64,000 nucleotides of DNA from Boletus sp. NGJ (Eukaryota > Basidiomycota > Agaricomycetes > Boletales > Boletaceae), in the NCBI GenBank assembly GCA_019096195.1, contig JAGTXK010000121.1:110865-174864 (forward strand), in the 5' to 3' direction. The translations under genes and the position numbers were made by a program. Positions 1-11,149 of the stretch are shown here, piece after piece (position 1 is the stretch's first letter; each line of letters opens with the position of its first letter). Below the pieces are notes generated by a model. That model was not told the DNA's origin. It searched no databases and worked only from the letters and a program-made list of their open reading frames with translations.

Positions 1-12
1 TGACCGACTACC

Positions 13-3000
13 ATGACTGACCCCCAAGACGACGCCGATCGCGTAGGGACGCACTCATTGACAGCGTTTGCTGACGCTGATTTTACCCTCAGATCCGCGC
101 AAAGCGTCTCGCAAAGCTGCAGGTTGGGCGATCAAGTGCGCCATCGCCCGAAGCTGCGTCCACTTCAGCCCCAGTCACTCCTCCCCCCGTGCCCAAGTCA
201 GCTCAGCCGAAACAAGCTTTGCCAGCTCCACTGGCTCCCCAGAAGCCACAGACACCGATACCATCCGTGCCACCCAAGAGGAAACAACTCCCGGTCACCA
301 AGCTTGATATACAGACATGGGAAGATGAAACGCTTACACAAATATTCAAAGTTACACTCAAGGTACATGCAACAGCACCGCTCGTCGCGTCTGTCAGACA
401 TCTCACAACAAGTAGCGTTCGGTAGCGGAACGCAGCAGCTATGACATCGTGTGGCTCAAGAGCCTCGGAGCTGAACTCGCTTCAGAGGGATACCGTGAGT
501 CGAGTTTACCTTCAGCTATGTACAACTATAATCGGGTCATGGAACAGCCTCCACAATGAACCTCTCCGGGGACATTGCCGATCGCCTTCTTATATCTCGA
601 TTAGAATTGGACCCTCAGGCAATGTCGTGAGTTCAGTTGACGCGTTCATCTTATCCATTACAAAGCCCCGCCCAGGGACGACTTTGATTATGTCCCCGTG
701 CTTGCATCCCTCCCACCCCAAATGACAGTGTTTGAATACTTGGTCGGCTGCTGGAAACGCCTCAATAGCGCCAAAGCGAACCTGGTCAAGAAGGTTGGAA
801 TAGCCCATGGTGTGTGTACCGAACGCTCACACATTGCGCCACAGACTCCAGTCAACGAGTTGCAGCAAGCATCTGCGCTCATTGAAAAGACTCGAGATCT
901 TATCATCAGTTATGCCGGTCTTACTTTGCAAGAACCAGAAATGTTCCCCCAACCCGTAGGGTGCGTGTCAAACTGTGCATCACCCATCTTCACTCTAATG
1001 CTTAACACAGGCGAGAACTTGGTCCGTCTGAATTTGTTGGCTCGTTGCTGTCACTATCTGCTCTTTCCACGCCACTTGCAACCGTGTCCTCCCCGAATTA
1101 TGTCCTTTCCCCAACAGAAGTCGAGCCCTTCCTTCAAGATATTGCTCGACGTTTCGAACCAGACAACGAGCTCGATGGCGTGCTTGGACCGGTCGTGCAA
1201 CGGCTGCTATCCCACACGTCTCTTTCCAGTTCCGAGGGCTTGGCAGGAGGCGACTCTTCCTGGCGGGGTGTAGTCGGTGGCGTGGAAGCACTTGTCTCCA
1301 TCAGGAGCATAGCGGTCATGTTTACTAGACTGGACAGGTGGAATCCACCGGATGCTACGGCATCTACCTTTGAGACGGTAACGTTGATGGGTCCTTTGTG
1401 CCGACTCGGGGTATTCAGCAGGGAATGGGTAAGATAAGGTACATGCTTATGTCGGTGTCAGCCATGACAGTCTTAACAGCCTATTGTTGCGCAAAATTAT
1501 TTCTCTGACCCAACCAAACGTTCACGAAATGACGTGGAATCCTCTACCGCGAGTCTCAGGGGTACAGTGAAGAGCCTGCAGGTAAGTAAGCCATGGCAAG
1601 CTCAATATCGAGTATGTCACCCCATCCACAGTCATCGCTCTTTCAAATATTCAATACTCTCATACGAGCATCCCCGGAGTCCAGGGAGGCAGTATTAGAG
1701 TACTTTGCTACCGCGGTTAAGCTAAACGTCAAGCGAGCCGGGATGCAGGTACATGGCATGCTCATACTTTTACCTGCGACGCTCTCAAATGTACTTCTCA
1801 GGTCGATCCCCAAACAGTTGCAAGCGACAGCTTCATGGTCAACTTGCAAAATGTACTTCTTCGCTTGGCAGAGCCATTTATTGATGCTCGTTACTCCAAG
1901 GTTTGTCATGCTCGATTTAGTGGTTCTCATACCTGACGACTCATCCAGATGGATCGCATTGACCCGTTGTACTTCGCTATCTCCAACCGTATCGATGTGA
2001 GTGAGGAGACGCGCATCAAAGCTACGTCAGAGGAGGCGGGTCAGTGGGTAGAGGCAAACAAAGGCAATGGTAAGCTACTCAATCTCGGCAATCGGTTAGA
2101 GGCACTTAATCTATGGGACAGCTGCAACACCAAACTTCATTTCTGAAATCTTCTATCTCTGCAATGCCATGGGACATTATGGCTACCTGAGAACCACGCA
2201 GACGTATGACGATTTTGCTAAGCATCACGATGAGTTGCAACGTCACCACGATATGATCAATGGCGATGGTTCTTGGATAGGTGTTAGTTGCCCTCATTCC
2301 TCGGTCCATTCTGTGTTCACGTGCTTTTCAGAGTCCCTTCCATGCACGGACGGAAGCAGCCCTCAACCAAATGAAGGTGCGCATACTCGGTCTAAAGGAG
2401 CATCCGACATCTGATTTATGACCCAGACAGAGATGGCGAAAATTCAAGCACATCAGTTTGCGTTCCGCGTGCAATTGCTCGAGCCAGATTTTGTCTTCCG
2501 ATATATCGGTTTTACTAATTTTGTCTCAACCTGGTTAATACGAAGAGCAGACTCGAAAGGTTTGCATCCTACTCCCCTGGTCGAGTACGTTGTTTCCGGT
2601 CAATGAGTATGTATTGTTGAGCATTTGGCAGATTACCACTCCCTCAGGAAGTTCCTATGTCATTCAGGGTACTTCCGGAGTATATCTTGGAAGATGTGGT
2701 GGAATTTTTCCTTTTCGTCACCCGGTACGCCGTTCTTCTAACATGCACAACACATGTTTATGGACGGATTCTGCAGTCACTCGCCAGACAGCCTGAATTT
2801 ATCCGGAAAAGATGAATTGCTCGTGTTCGCTCTCACTTTCTTGACATCAACCTGGTACATCAAGAACCCTTTCTTGAAGGCCAAAATTAATGAAGTACGC
2901 ACATGGAACAGTCTTGATGGGCAATGCTAATATTCTTATAGGCCGTATTTTATGGTGTCCTTCCATACGGAAATGAACGAAGCGGAATTTTGGGCGGAAC

Positions 3001-4419
3001 GCTGAACAGCCATCCTCTGGCACTGAAACATCTGATCCCGGCACTGACACACTTTTATACTGGTGGGGATACTTTGACCTCTGCATGTATCTGATTCTGA
3101 GACGGTCATTCCAAACAGAGGTTGAACAGACAGGAGCAAGCTCACAGTTCTATGATAAATTTAGTGAGTGTTCATGTCGTTATTATAGGGGTTCTTTTAA
3201 ATTGCGGTCAAATCTCTAGATGCTAGGCAAGTTCTGTATCTACCACTGATATCATGGGTCTGATGGGCCTTGAAGGCGGAACATTGCGTACATCCTCAAA
3301 GCTATCTGGAGCAATCCTGCTCACAGGCAAGCACTCAATGCGGAGGCGCAGTAAGTATAAAATCGCGCTGCAAAGAGGCGACCCGTGTTCACGAGTCTTG
3401 ATAGAAACGTCGAAAAATTTGTTCGCTTCATCAATTTGATGATCAACGACGTCACCTACCTCATGGACGAGTCCCTCAGCGAACTGACGCAGATCCACAA
3501 CATCCAGACAGAGATGCGCGACCAGAATGCTTGGGCAGCCCGCCCTGCTCAGTACCGGCGCGAACGCGAGGGCCAGCTCCGTGGGCTCGAGCGTCATGCG
3601 TCCAGTTATACCACCCTCGGGAAATCGACCGTAGGGTTGCTTAGGGACTTTACTGCAGAGACAAAGGCGCCGTTCATGATGCCCGAAATTGTGGACAAGC
3701 TCGCTGCCATGTTGGATTACAACCTCGAAGCGCTCGTCGGCCCCAAATGTGGAGAGCTACGCGTCAGGGAACCGGAGAAGTATCACTTTGACCCAAGGCA
3801 ACTGCTTAGTGATATCTTGCAAGTTTACCTGAACTTGAGCGATCAGGACGAGTTTGCACGCGCAGTCGCCAATGACGGACGCAGTTACAATAAAGGGCTA
3901 TTTGAAAGGGCCATCGAGCGCGCCAGGAAGATTGCTTTAAAAACAGAGCCCGAGCTCGAACAGATGCGTCTATTCATCGACAAGGTCGAGGAAGCGAAAG
4001 CGACGATTGAGGCTGAAGAAGATTTGGGAGAAATTCCTGATGAATTCCTAGGTAGGTCTCGTTCTTGCAAGCAAAAAATACATTTTCCGAGCTCAACCAC
4101 GCTGCGATTGGTAGATCCGTTGATGTTCACACTGATGCGCGACCCGGTCATTCTGCCGTCTTCTGGAGTAGTTATTGACCGTGGTACGATCAAATCGCAC
4201 CTCCTGTCTGATGCCAAGGATCCATTCAACCGATTCCCACTCACGATTGACGAGGTCATTCCAAGTAAGTCACTTTACTGTTTCTTGCTGCAACGTATTG
4301 ACTTGGTAACAGATTCAGAGCTGAGAGCAAGGATAGATGCTTTCGTTGCGGAGCGACATAGTCAGAGAGCTGGCAGATCTGATAAGCCCACAGAAGACGT
4401 GGATGTGATGATGGGCTAA
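13..4419 (+). CDS. ufd2: Ufd2 ubiquitin conjugation factor E4 (U-box ligase), multi-exon
   Basis: E4/E3 ubiquitin ligase that extends chains on pre-ubiquitylated substrates for delivery to the proteasome, working with Cdc48 in yeast. The start at 13 gives MTDPQDDADR, then an intron (43-92) and an Arg/Ala/Pro-rich linker. The Ufd2 core follows over many exons; recognisable blocks are VFEYLVGCWKR (near 730), KMDRIDPLYF (near 1950), EETRIKAT (near 2005) and FVRFINLMINDVTYLMDESL (near 3420). The C-terminal U-box (about 4100-4310) reads DPLMFTLMRDPVILPSSG with no zinc-ligand Cys/His, as expected for a U-box, and the frame closes at TAA 4417-4419. I traced splice phases through exons 1-5 and they keep frame; the many small exons between 1440 and 3384 were placed by similarity to the family only. 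The promoter lies outside the window. It converges on the Eaf7 gene. Confidence 0.95.
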
Positions 4420-4561
4420 TACAAGCACCTTTCGTCAAGATGTACTGCTAGTGTCCGCTCTGTCCGCTGTGCAAACAATTTAAGTGACTCGGATCAGACA
4501 ATCAGTGTATAGCGTGCTACAACAGTCAGCTTGAAGGATATGACCAAGGCAGCGTGAACGT

Positions 4562-5432
4562 CTACTTCTTCCTCTTCTTGCCTCCCCCACGACCCAGGCT
4601 TGTTGAGCCCGCTCTGGCTCTTCCTGCCGTTCCTCCCCTCCCCGATTTCGACGGTCGACCACCACGGCCAACCTTGGGTTGTATCGAAGCTGAAAAGTCG
4701 TCACGATCGTCCCAAGAAAGAATGACCACCACAAACCTGGAGAAACCTCTTGTACCTCCGGCTCCTCCTCGTAGTCAGTCCCCGCATCCGTCCCCGTCAC
4801 GACGCTGTCCCTCGGCGTAAACGCAGCCTCTTCCCCACTCTCCTGCGTCAACGCACTGCTGTCGCTATCCCCCCCAACCAGTCCCGCCATGTCCGCCTTG
4901 TTCTTGTTCCGTTTCGGCGCTTTCGATTTGCGCGTCTTGCTGGGCTGACGAGGCGAGGGCGCAGGCGTCGACGAGGGGATGGAGGCCGTGGCGCTGATGC
5001 GGCGTGCTGCAATCAGCGACTCGAACATCTCGTCTGCCGGCAGCGCGAATTCATCGCGAAAAAAGGGATGGCGGGAGAGATTCTCTGAGGGAGACGGGGA
5101 GCGTATGACTTGTGGGTAAGGACCCGATGTGTCGAAGTTGTCCGTATCCTGTGGGCCCATCCGTCCGTCAGTTACTTTGCTTTTTTTTTTTCCGTGGCGT
5201 ATGGGAGCCATACCGCACTCTCCAACGCCTCGAGATCATAGCAGGTCCTCAGTTTAGCCCAGATGCTGTCCACGGGGATGACGCGGCCGGTGTCGTTGTG
5301 GATGGCGTTGCGGATGGCGAGGACATGAAAGTGTTTGTGTGTACCGACCGGGCGCGCTCGCATCACGGAGCGGAAAAAGGAGATTTCGCCCTCCACGCTA
5401 TCGAGGAACTCTTGTGGTGTCTGATTGTCCAT
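4562..5432 (-). CDS. eaf7: Eaf7/MRGBP-like subunit of the NuA4 histone acetyltransferase
   Basis: Chromatin-modification subunit of the CT20 family, part of the NuA4 acetyltransferase in yeast (MRGBP in animals). Three exons fit: 5214-5432, 4737-5148 and 4562-4689, together 252 codons plus stop. Exon 1 holds the conserved domain: FLDSVEGEISFFRSVMRARP, then HFHVLAIRNAI and CYDLEALES. Intron 1 (5149-5213) contains an 11-A run and a taactgac branch site. The rest is low complexity: Ser/Pro and a Lys-rich stretch SKAPKRNKNK, then a Gly/Arg tail ending GRGGGKKRKK. The start at 5432 was chosen because the conserved domain begins about ten residues later; the frame stays open upstream through likely leader. 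Intron 2 with a GTTTGT donor is needed to reach the Gly/Arg tail and is inferred from frame. Confidence 0.9.
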
Positions 5433-5761
5433 TGCGATGACTATGGTGAGGGTAACATTTGCTGCCACAACGCAGGTAAGAAAGACGTGGTAAAAGAACA
5501 ACACGCGTAGTTAAACAGCGGTGAGCCACACCAGTGGCCGGGTATAACACTATTTTATAAACAGCACAGTAAGGAGTGAATAACGGTCGGGTGAAAGAAT
5601 GGTTCGTTGGATGATTGAATTACGTGGTGTCTACCAAAATGACCAAGAGTTCAAACAAGGTGATGCTTGTTCTTGTCCATTATTGCATGCAAGAAAGTGA
5701 CGGGGAACGGGATGCGAGATGCCCAATGGGGACCGATATGCGCGGTCTACTACTTTGCTTG
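5433..5761. other. Intergenic region between Eaf7 start and serine-rich gene end
   Basis: About 330 bases lying between two minus-strand genes. It must hold the Eaf7 promoter and leader and the 3' end of the serine-rich gene. I see no RNA gene, repeat or clear TATA element. Confidence 0.4.
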
Positions 5762-8502
5762 TTATCTTGGCGCGAAAATGGCAACGAGGACGATAAACGG
5801 AATGTATGTAAACAATGACACGACCGTCATCACGCGGCATCGGAAGCGCCATGTTCTTGCGTCTGTAATGGAAGAGGTCGGATACCGAGGCATTCGAAGA
5901 GAAGGTAAGGCTTACTGTGTTCTATCTGAGGGTCGTCGATGGCTACGCCTTTTTCGGCGTCAACGCCCCCAGCAATTCTTGTCGTTGGGACACGGAGGAA
6001 AAGCCCAGCTATCCACCAAACAGGGAATAACAAAAAACCAAAGAAAAAACACCATGCTTGCAATGGTGAACCAGGTTCGTCTTCTGTCGCAAATCGAAGT
6101 CCCCATGGTGTCTCATTAGGCTTTTTCGGAGGCTTGCGAGGATCTCGCATATGGAATTTGGTCGACGGGGTGACGGATGGGGCATGTGGTGATATGAATG
6201 CGCTTATGGGTATCGAAACTTGGGACATGGATTGACGTCGTTCGTGCTTTCTGGTTGTACTTGGAGTAGGAGGCTGGCGGGAACGAGTGGATGCAGCACG
6301 CGAAGGTGTGCGAGGTGGAGCAACGCGAGCGCCGGTACTGCTGGAGAGAGAAGTGAAGTAGTGGTTACGACTTCCAGATTGGGGTGTCTCTTGCACAGAC
6401 GATGGTCGCGATTGCGCGGGAGTAGCGAAAGGAGAGGATGAGGACAGACGAGCGCGCTTGCGGTGGTACGACGACGGAGCGTGCGAGGAGTTTGAGACTC
6501 GCTGACCTTTGAAGTTGCAATTTGAGCAAGGGCTGATAGAGCGGTCTGAATGGCACTTACTTCGGCTTTGGGAGGGAAGAAGAAATGTTGCGCGTTGGCC
6601 TTCCTTCTTTTGTTCTGGGGGAGTGATGTCTATGTTGTCCTCTGCTTTTCGCTTCCCTTTACTCTTATCACTCAGTTGCCTAGGCGCAGGCGTGGGGGTG
6701 GATGGTTCTCCCTGCATAGAAGAAGACATGGGCGTGTTGATGGGCGAGACGCGACCAGGACACAGTGAGCTTGATGGTGCGGGAGCAGAGAAAGAATGGA
6801 GTAATGGAGAGGCCTGCGGCGCTTCAGACGAGGTGGGGTCGCTTAATCCCGAAGAAGTATAGGTGGCGCCACTAGCCCCATTGTTACGACCATTCCGGGC
6901 CACAATGGCTGATAAGCCGCGTTTCACTTCGGCCATCGTGAATCTTCCTGGCTGCTCGCTAGCTCTGGGGTTCCCAAGGTCGAACTGAAGAGAGTGGGGT
7001 CTGGGGAGTGTTGTTTCCCGACCGTCTGGGTGAGATTCGGATGTTGGATGATATCGTAGTGTAGAAAATAAGGAGTTGGACTGACCTGGAAGCGTCGCCG
7101 ACGCTGTGGAGGGCGGTGGGGAACTCGGTCGCGATGGATGAGGGAAAGGTAAAAATGATGGTGACATGGCACCCCGATCGGGCCTACGAATGGGGTCCGC
7201 GCTTGGACCACGTGTTAGTGCCTCACGTTTTCCCGAGGACCCCGGAAGAGTGTCGGGTGCGGGTGTCGCCAGGGACAACCTCAGAATCTCGCGCGAGACC
7301 TCGGCAGGCCACGCTTGATTCACACTCGCCTGGTATGAACTCCAGTCTGCGCTCGTCCGTCGCACCCGTCCACCTCCAGAGACCGTCCTTGCACGTCGAC
7401 GTCCAGTCTCGTGTTGCTCTGCCATTGCCTGCTTCGCCCGAGCAAGGCTCGATTGATCTCGAGCTGAACGTCCGAGCTTGAGAGACAACGAACCGAGTAA
7501 ATCGTCCTTGCGGTTTGTCGGTAATGTGTTGGAGCGATCGCGAAGCGCGTACAAAGTGGGCTGGCCAGTAGACGTTGACTTTCTACGCGAAGAGAGCACA
7601 GCCGCCAACTCTGGGTGGTCAAGGGGAGGGAGGGGAGGCACTGGAGAAGGGTATGCAACAGAAAAATCCACAGGATTATTAGGCGGCGTTGGATGGCCAA
7701 AAGTGTGAGGTGAATCACAGGCTAGTTCTCGATTTACAGGGGTCCAAGGAGACGTTACTGGAACTGTGTGGGAAGGTGATCTCTGTGGCGTTCGCGGATA
7801 CCGTTTGGACGACATCGTGTTCGTCGGAGACGAGGCTTTACTACTGAATCGGTTGTCGGGTGATTGTGGAGATCTTGGGCTCGGACTTGAATACCTTTCA
7901 CGCGTGCTGTCAGAGAGTCGTGAAGGGTTGGTGAGACGGCTCAGCGTGAACATAGACGGGGTGCTGTCTGTGCTGAGGTTCTTACTGTCTCTCGTGGGAG
8001 ATGGAGAATGCAACGTCCTCTTGGGGTTATCTGGAGGGGGTGTGCATCCAGAAAGACCAGCGACGTCTTGAACTCGGCGTTCGCGTTTCCTTCCAAACGT
8101 CGACCATTCACCACCGGCTGCAACTTTAGAGATGCGGCTGATCGTGAGCCTCGATTGGGTTCGCGGTGAGATGTCCACGGATGAGCCAGGGGGCAACTCT
8201 TCACGTTCAGAGAGAGGCCCCGACGTGTACTCTGTCGGTCTGGGGCGGAAACGGGCGTTTCTACTACCAGCCGCAGAAGGCAATCGAGTGCTCGGTGTGA
8301 GACCGAGAGGCAAGGTATCCTCAGCTTCGGCATCGAGGAACGAACTGGGATCCTGGAGAATCTTGCGGTCGATCTGCAACCGTGGCGCAGAAGGCTCGTG
8401 CTGGAGTTGCAGCGTGGTGTCTTGCGGGGGCAACTCTGGTGTAGGTTGACGACGAACGGGACGGCGGAGACGAGAGAGGACGGAAGAGACGTCCCAAGGC
8501 AT
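5762..8502 (-). CDS. Serine-rich, largely disordered protein with C-terminal two-helix membrane tail
   Basis: Function unknown. Roughly 800 residues of Ser/Pro/Arg-rich low-complexity sequence, with an in-frame Lys-rich patch (SDKSKGKRKAED), are followed by a conserved basidiomycete-type membrane tail. The first hydrophobic segment is AWCFFFGFLLFPVWWIAGLF. After a short intron near 5860-5910 (acceptor ttccattacag) the protein continues TWRFRCRVMTVVSLFTYIPF and a second hydrophobic stretch ending IVLVAIFAPR and TAA at 5762-5764. Reading through the intron would instead stop at about 5830, so the spliced form is preferred. The start at 8502 (MPWDVSSVLSRLRR) is inferred; the frame is open to 8658 but an AG/GTCAGT donor-like site suggests leader intron there. 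At least one internal intron (gtaagt donor near 6555) removes a multiple of three. It is divergent from the ENTH gene. Confidence 0.7.
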
Positions 8503-8743
8503 GGCACTTTGGGAACGTGAGCTCGACGGGGGTTGGTCTGGTAGCAGAATACTGACCTTGATTGAGTGGAAATCCCGGTAGCATCGCAGAGGCCGAACAC
8601 GCCTCAGATTGGTCAAGACTCGAGAGCGCATTCCAGGAGCACGAGGATGAGGGCACACAAGTCGACCTCTCTAATGGGGGTCGCAATAACTGGGCACTAC
8701 ACGTCGGACCAGTTCGTACTCAACACCTTCAACATTGCCCACC
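8503..8743. promoter_or_regulatory. Short bidirectional promoter, serine-rich gene / Ent3
   Basis: The 241 bases between two divergent start codons must carry both promoters and leaders. I see no canonical TATA box on either strand. The call rests on gene orientation only. Confidence 0.5.
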
Positions 8744-10759
8744 ATGGACCGCCTGGACTCTTTCGCAAGTACCCTCTCGAGTATGACCATATACGACATC
8801 AAATCCATGTACAACCAGGTATATCAACGAACCAGTCCATTTTCGCTTCCTTCTCACCTCCCATAGGCAAAGAATGCCGTGCTCAACATAAGCGAGATGG
8901 AAGCCAAAGTCAGAGAGGCAACCAATGACGAACCTTGGTATGCTTGTACCCCTTCCCTGCAGTACACGTTTTTACATCTGTATTTCCAGGGGAGCAAGTT
9001 CGACCTTGATGCAGGAGATCGCTCAAGGGTGAGACCTGTCATTACCACTCCTCCTTGTAGACCGCTGATCGGAAAATAAGCACATTCAATTTGTGAGTTC
9101 ACGACGTCGCTCAACTCATAGATACCCTTATCCGCTCGCAGTCAAACCTTCAACGAGGTCATGCCTTGCATATACGGTCGATTCATGGAGAAGGAAGCTC
9201 GGCAGTGGCGACAAATCTACAAGGTATCCTCATCTTACAATCTGCATGCGCGACTGCTCATGATTCCATCCCAGGCCTTGCAACTCCTCGAGTATCTCAT
9301 CAAGCACGGCAGCGAGCGTGTTGTCGATGACGCGCGCTCGCACATTTCTACCCTGAAAATGCTTAGAAACTTCCATTACATAGACGACAAGGGTAAAGAC
9401 GAGGGTCAAAATGGTGCGTGTCTCCCTCCACGTCTCTCCCTGCTTTATCATGCATTTCACTCCATCAGTTCGCAATCGTGCTCGTGAATTAGTCGAGCTT
9501 CTCTCCGACGTGGAAAACATTCGTACGGAGAGACGTAAAGCAAGGACAAATCGAGGAAAATACACCGGTACTGGTAATGATCCAATGAGCTTCACCTCTG
9601 GAGGCAGTCGCTTCGGCGGCTTCGGCAGCGACAGTCTGGGTGGTAGTAGCGGGTACTACGGAGATAGAATGAGCGGAAGAGATGGTAAATGATGGTTCTT
9701 CTCATCTAGACCCTAGCTGATCCGTATCGTTAGATTATTATTCTGGTGGGAGTTCAGGAGGCTTCAGGGACAGTGGTGGTCGCCGAGATTTCGAGGAGTA
9801 CACTGCCGGAGACGACGATGCGGTCACCCGGAGGTCCAACTCCGTCTCCCGGAGCAATGTACCTTCGCGCTCCGCAGCAGCTGGTTCCTCTTTACGCACA
9901 CAGACCCCGTCTACTCCAGCCACTGCGCAACAGAAGGCACCCGAGGTCGATCTCCTTGGTGGCCTGGATGATACGCCTGTCAGCACTGTACCGTCCGCCA
10001 TCAACACAACCAACCCTAACAAGGCATTGCCTTCCTTGACTGGATTCGATGGTTGGGCCCTTGTTTTGATCATCGCTTGGGCTACATGCTGACATCTCGA
10101 CAGAAGACGAATTTGCAGATTTCCAAGCCGCACCACCTCCAACTTCCCCAGCTTCTCCACCCGCTACTCGCCCGACTCTGATGGAGATGCTGAATTCCTC
10201 ACCCCCAACAAACCGCCCTCCAGCATCCATCGTCAACCCGACGTTGGCGTCACAAGCTCAGAGAACAACCTCCCCGCCGGCTTTCAACGCACCAGCACTG
10301 AACCCGCTCTCCTCCGTCACTAACAACAAGAGGCAGTCCCAGTCCCTTGGTGCTACGATATCCCCTACGCCCACACAGAACACCCTTTGGTCGTCGTCGC
10401 AGCCGCTTTCGCCCACCATGTCCACATTCACGCCCGTCACTCGGACGTCCACGGCTGCGCCGAACAAGGCACCGGCCTCGGGACCTGCGCCGCCTACGTC
10501 TGCCAAAGGCTTGTCTGGATTTGAGGACTTGTGGTCCATGTCGCTCGGTACCCCGTCTTCCTCCGGCACCACCGTTAAATCTGCGACTGTCGGAAGATCG
10601 ATCAAGGATCTCGAAAAGGAGAGGGCACAGGCGGGCATCTGGGCGTCCTCACAAAAACCAGGCGCTGCGACGAGCTTTGGTATAGGAAATACGTTTGGGA
10701 ATTTCGGGCCCGCCAAGGCTGGCGAAACGACGGGCGGTGGAGATGATTTGTTGCTTTGA
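8744..10759 (+). CDS. ent3: ENTH-domain clathrin adaptor, Ent3/epsinR type
   Basis: Phosphoinositide-binding adaptor for clathrin coats at the trans-Golgi/endosome. The start at 8744 reads MDRLDSFASTLSSMTIYDIK; exon 1 ends at 8818 and exon 2 starts at 8867. The ENTH domain occupies roughly the first 145 residues, with the hallmark EMEAKVREATNDEPWG, LLEYLIKHGSERVVDDAR and MLRNFHYIDDKGKDEGQNVR. The tail is Ser/Gly- then Pro/Ser/Thr-rich and contains DLLGGLDD, a clathrin-box-like stretch, and DEFADFQ, resembling gamma-ear/GGA-binding acidic-Phe motifs. The ENTH sequence is closer to epsinR/Ent3 than to the endocytic epsins (no ubiquitin-interacting motif or NPF repeats are seen), hence the name. 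It ends in GGGDDLLL. Exons were joined by splice phase and agree with the family throughout. Confidence 0.93.
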
Positions 10760-11149
10760 GTCTATCTCGAGGTCGTGTGGTGTTGCTTTCTTGAAGATAT
10801 TTGGGCGGTGTCCTTTCAGAGTTATTCCCACAATGTAGAGGGCCAGTCTGTTGACAAGCCCCTTTGAAAGACATTCTTCCAAGCTGATAAATTGATTGTC
10901 CACAGTTTTCGAAGGAATCGCATTGTGCGATAGAGAAAAGTGGTGACAGGAATGAGTGAGCAAATTAAGAGGTACAGATACAATCGTTCACTTCAAGAAC
11001 ATTGGCAATGAATCAGGAGGAACGTTAGAATAAGAAACTCGAGAATATGTGGGTGGGTAGGCGGTGAATCTGCATCGAACAAAACAAAGATCACCGCAAA
11101 ACAAAGACAATGGTTGAAGGGGGGAAAGCGGAGAACCTAGTGGTACATC
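10760..11149. other. Convergent intergenic region Ent3 / Not2
   Basis: About 390 bases between two converging stop codons, presumably both 3' untranslated regions. It is AT-richer than the flanking coding DNA. No gene or repeat is seen. Confidence 0.4.
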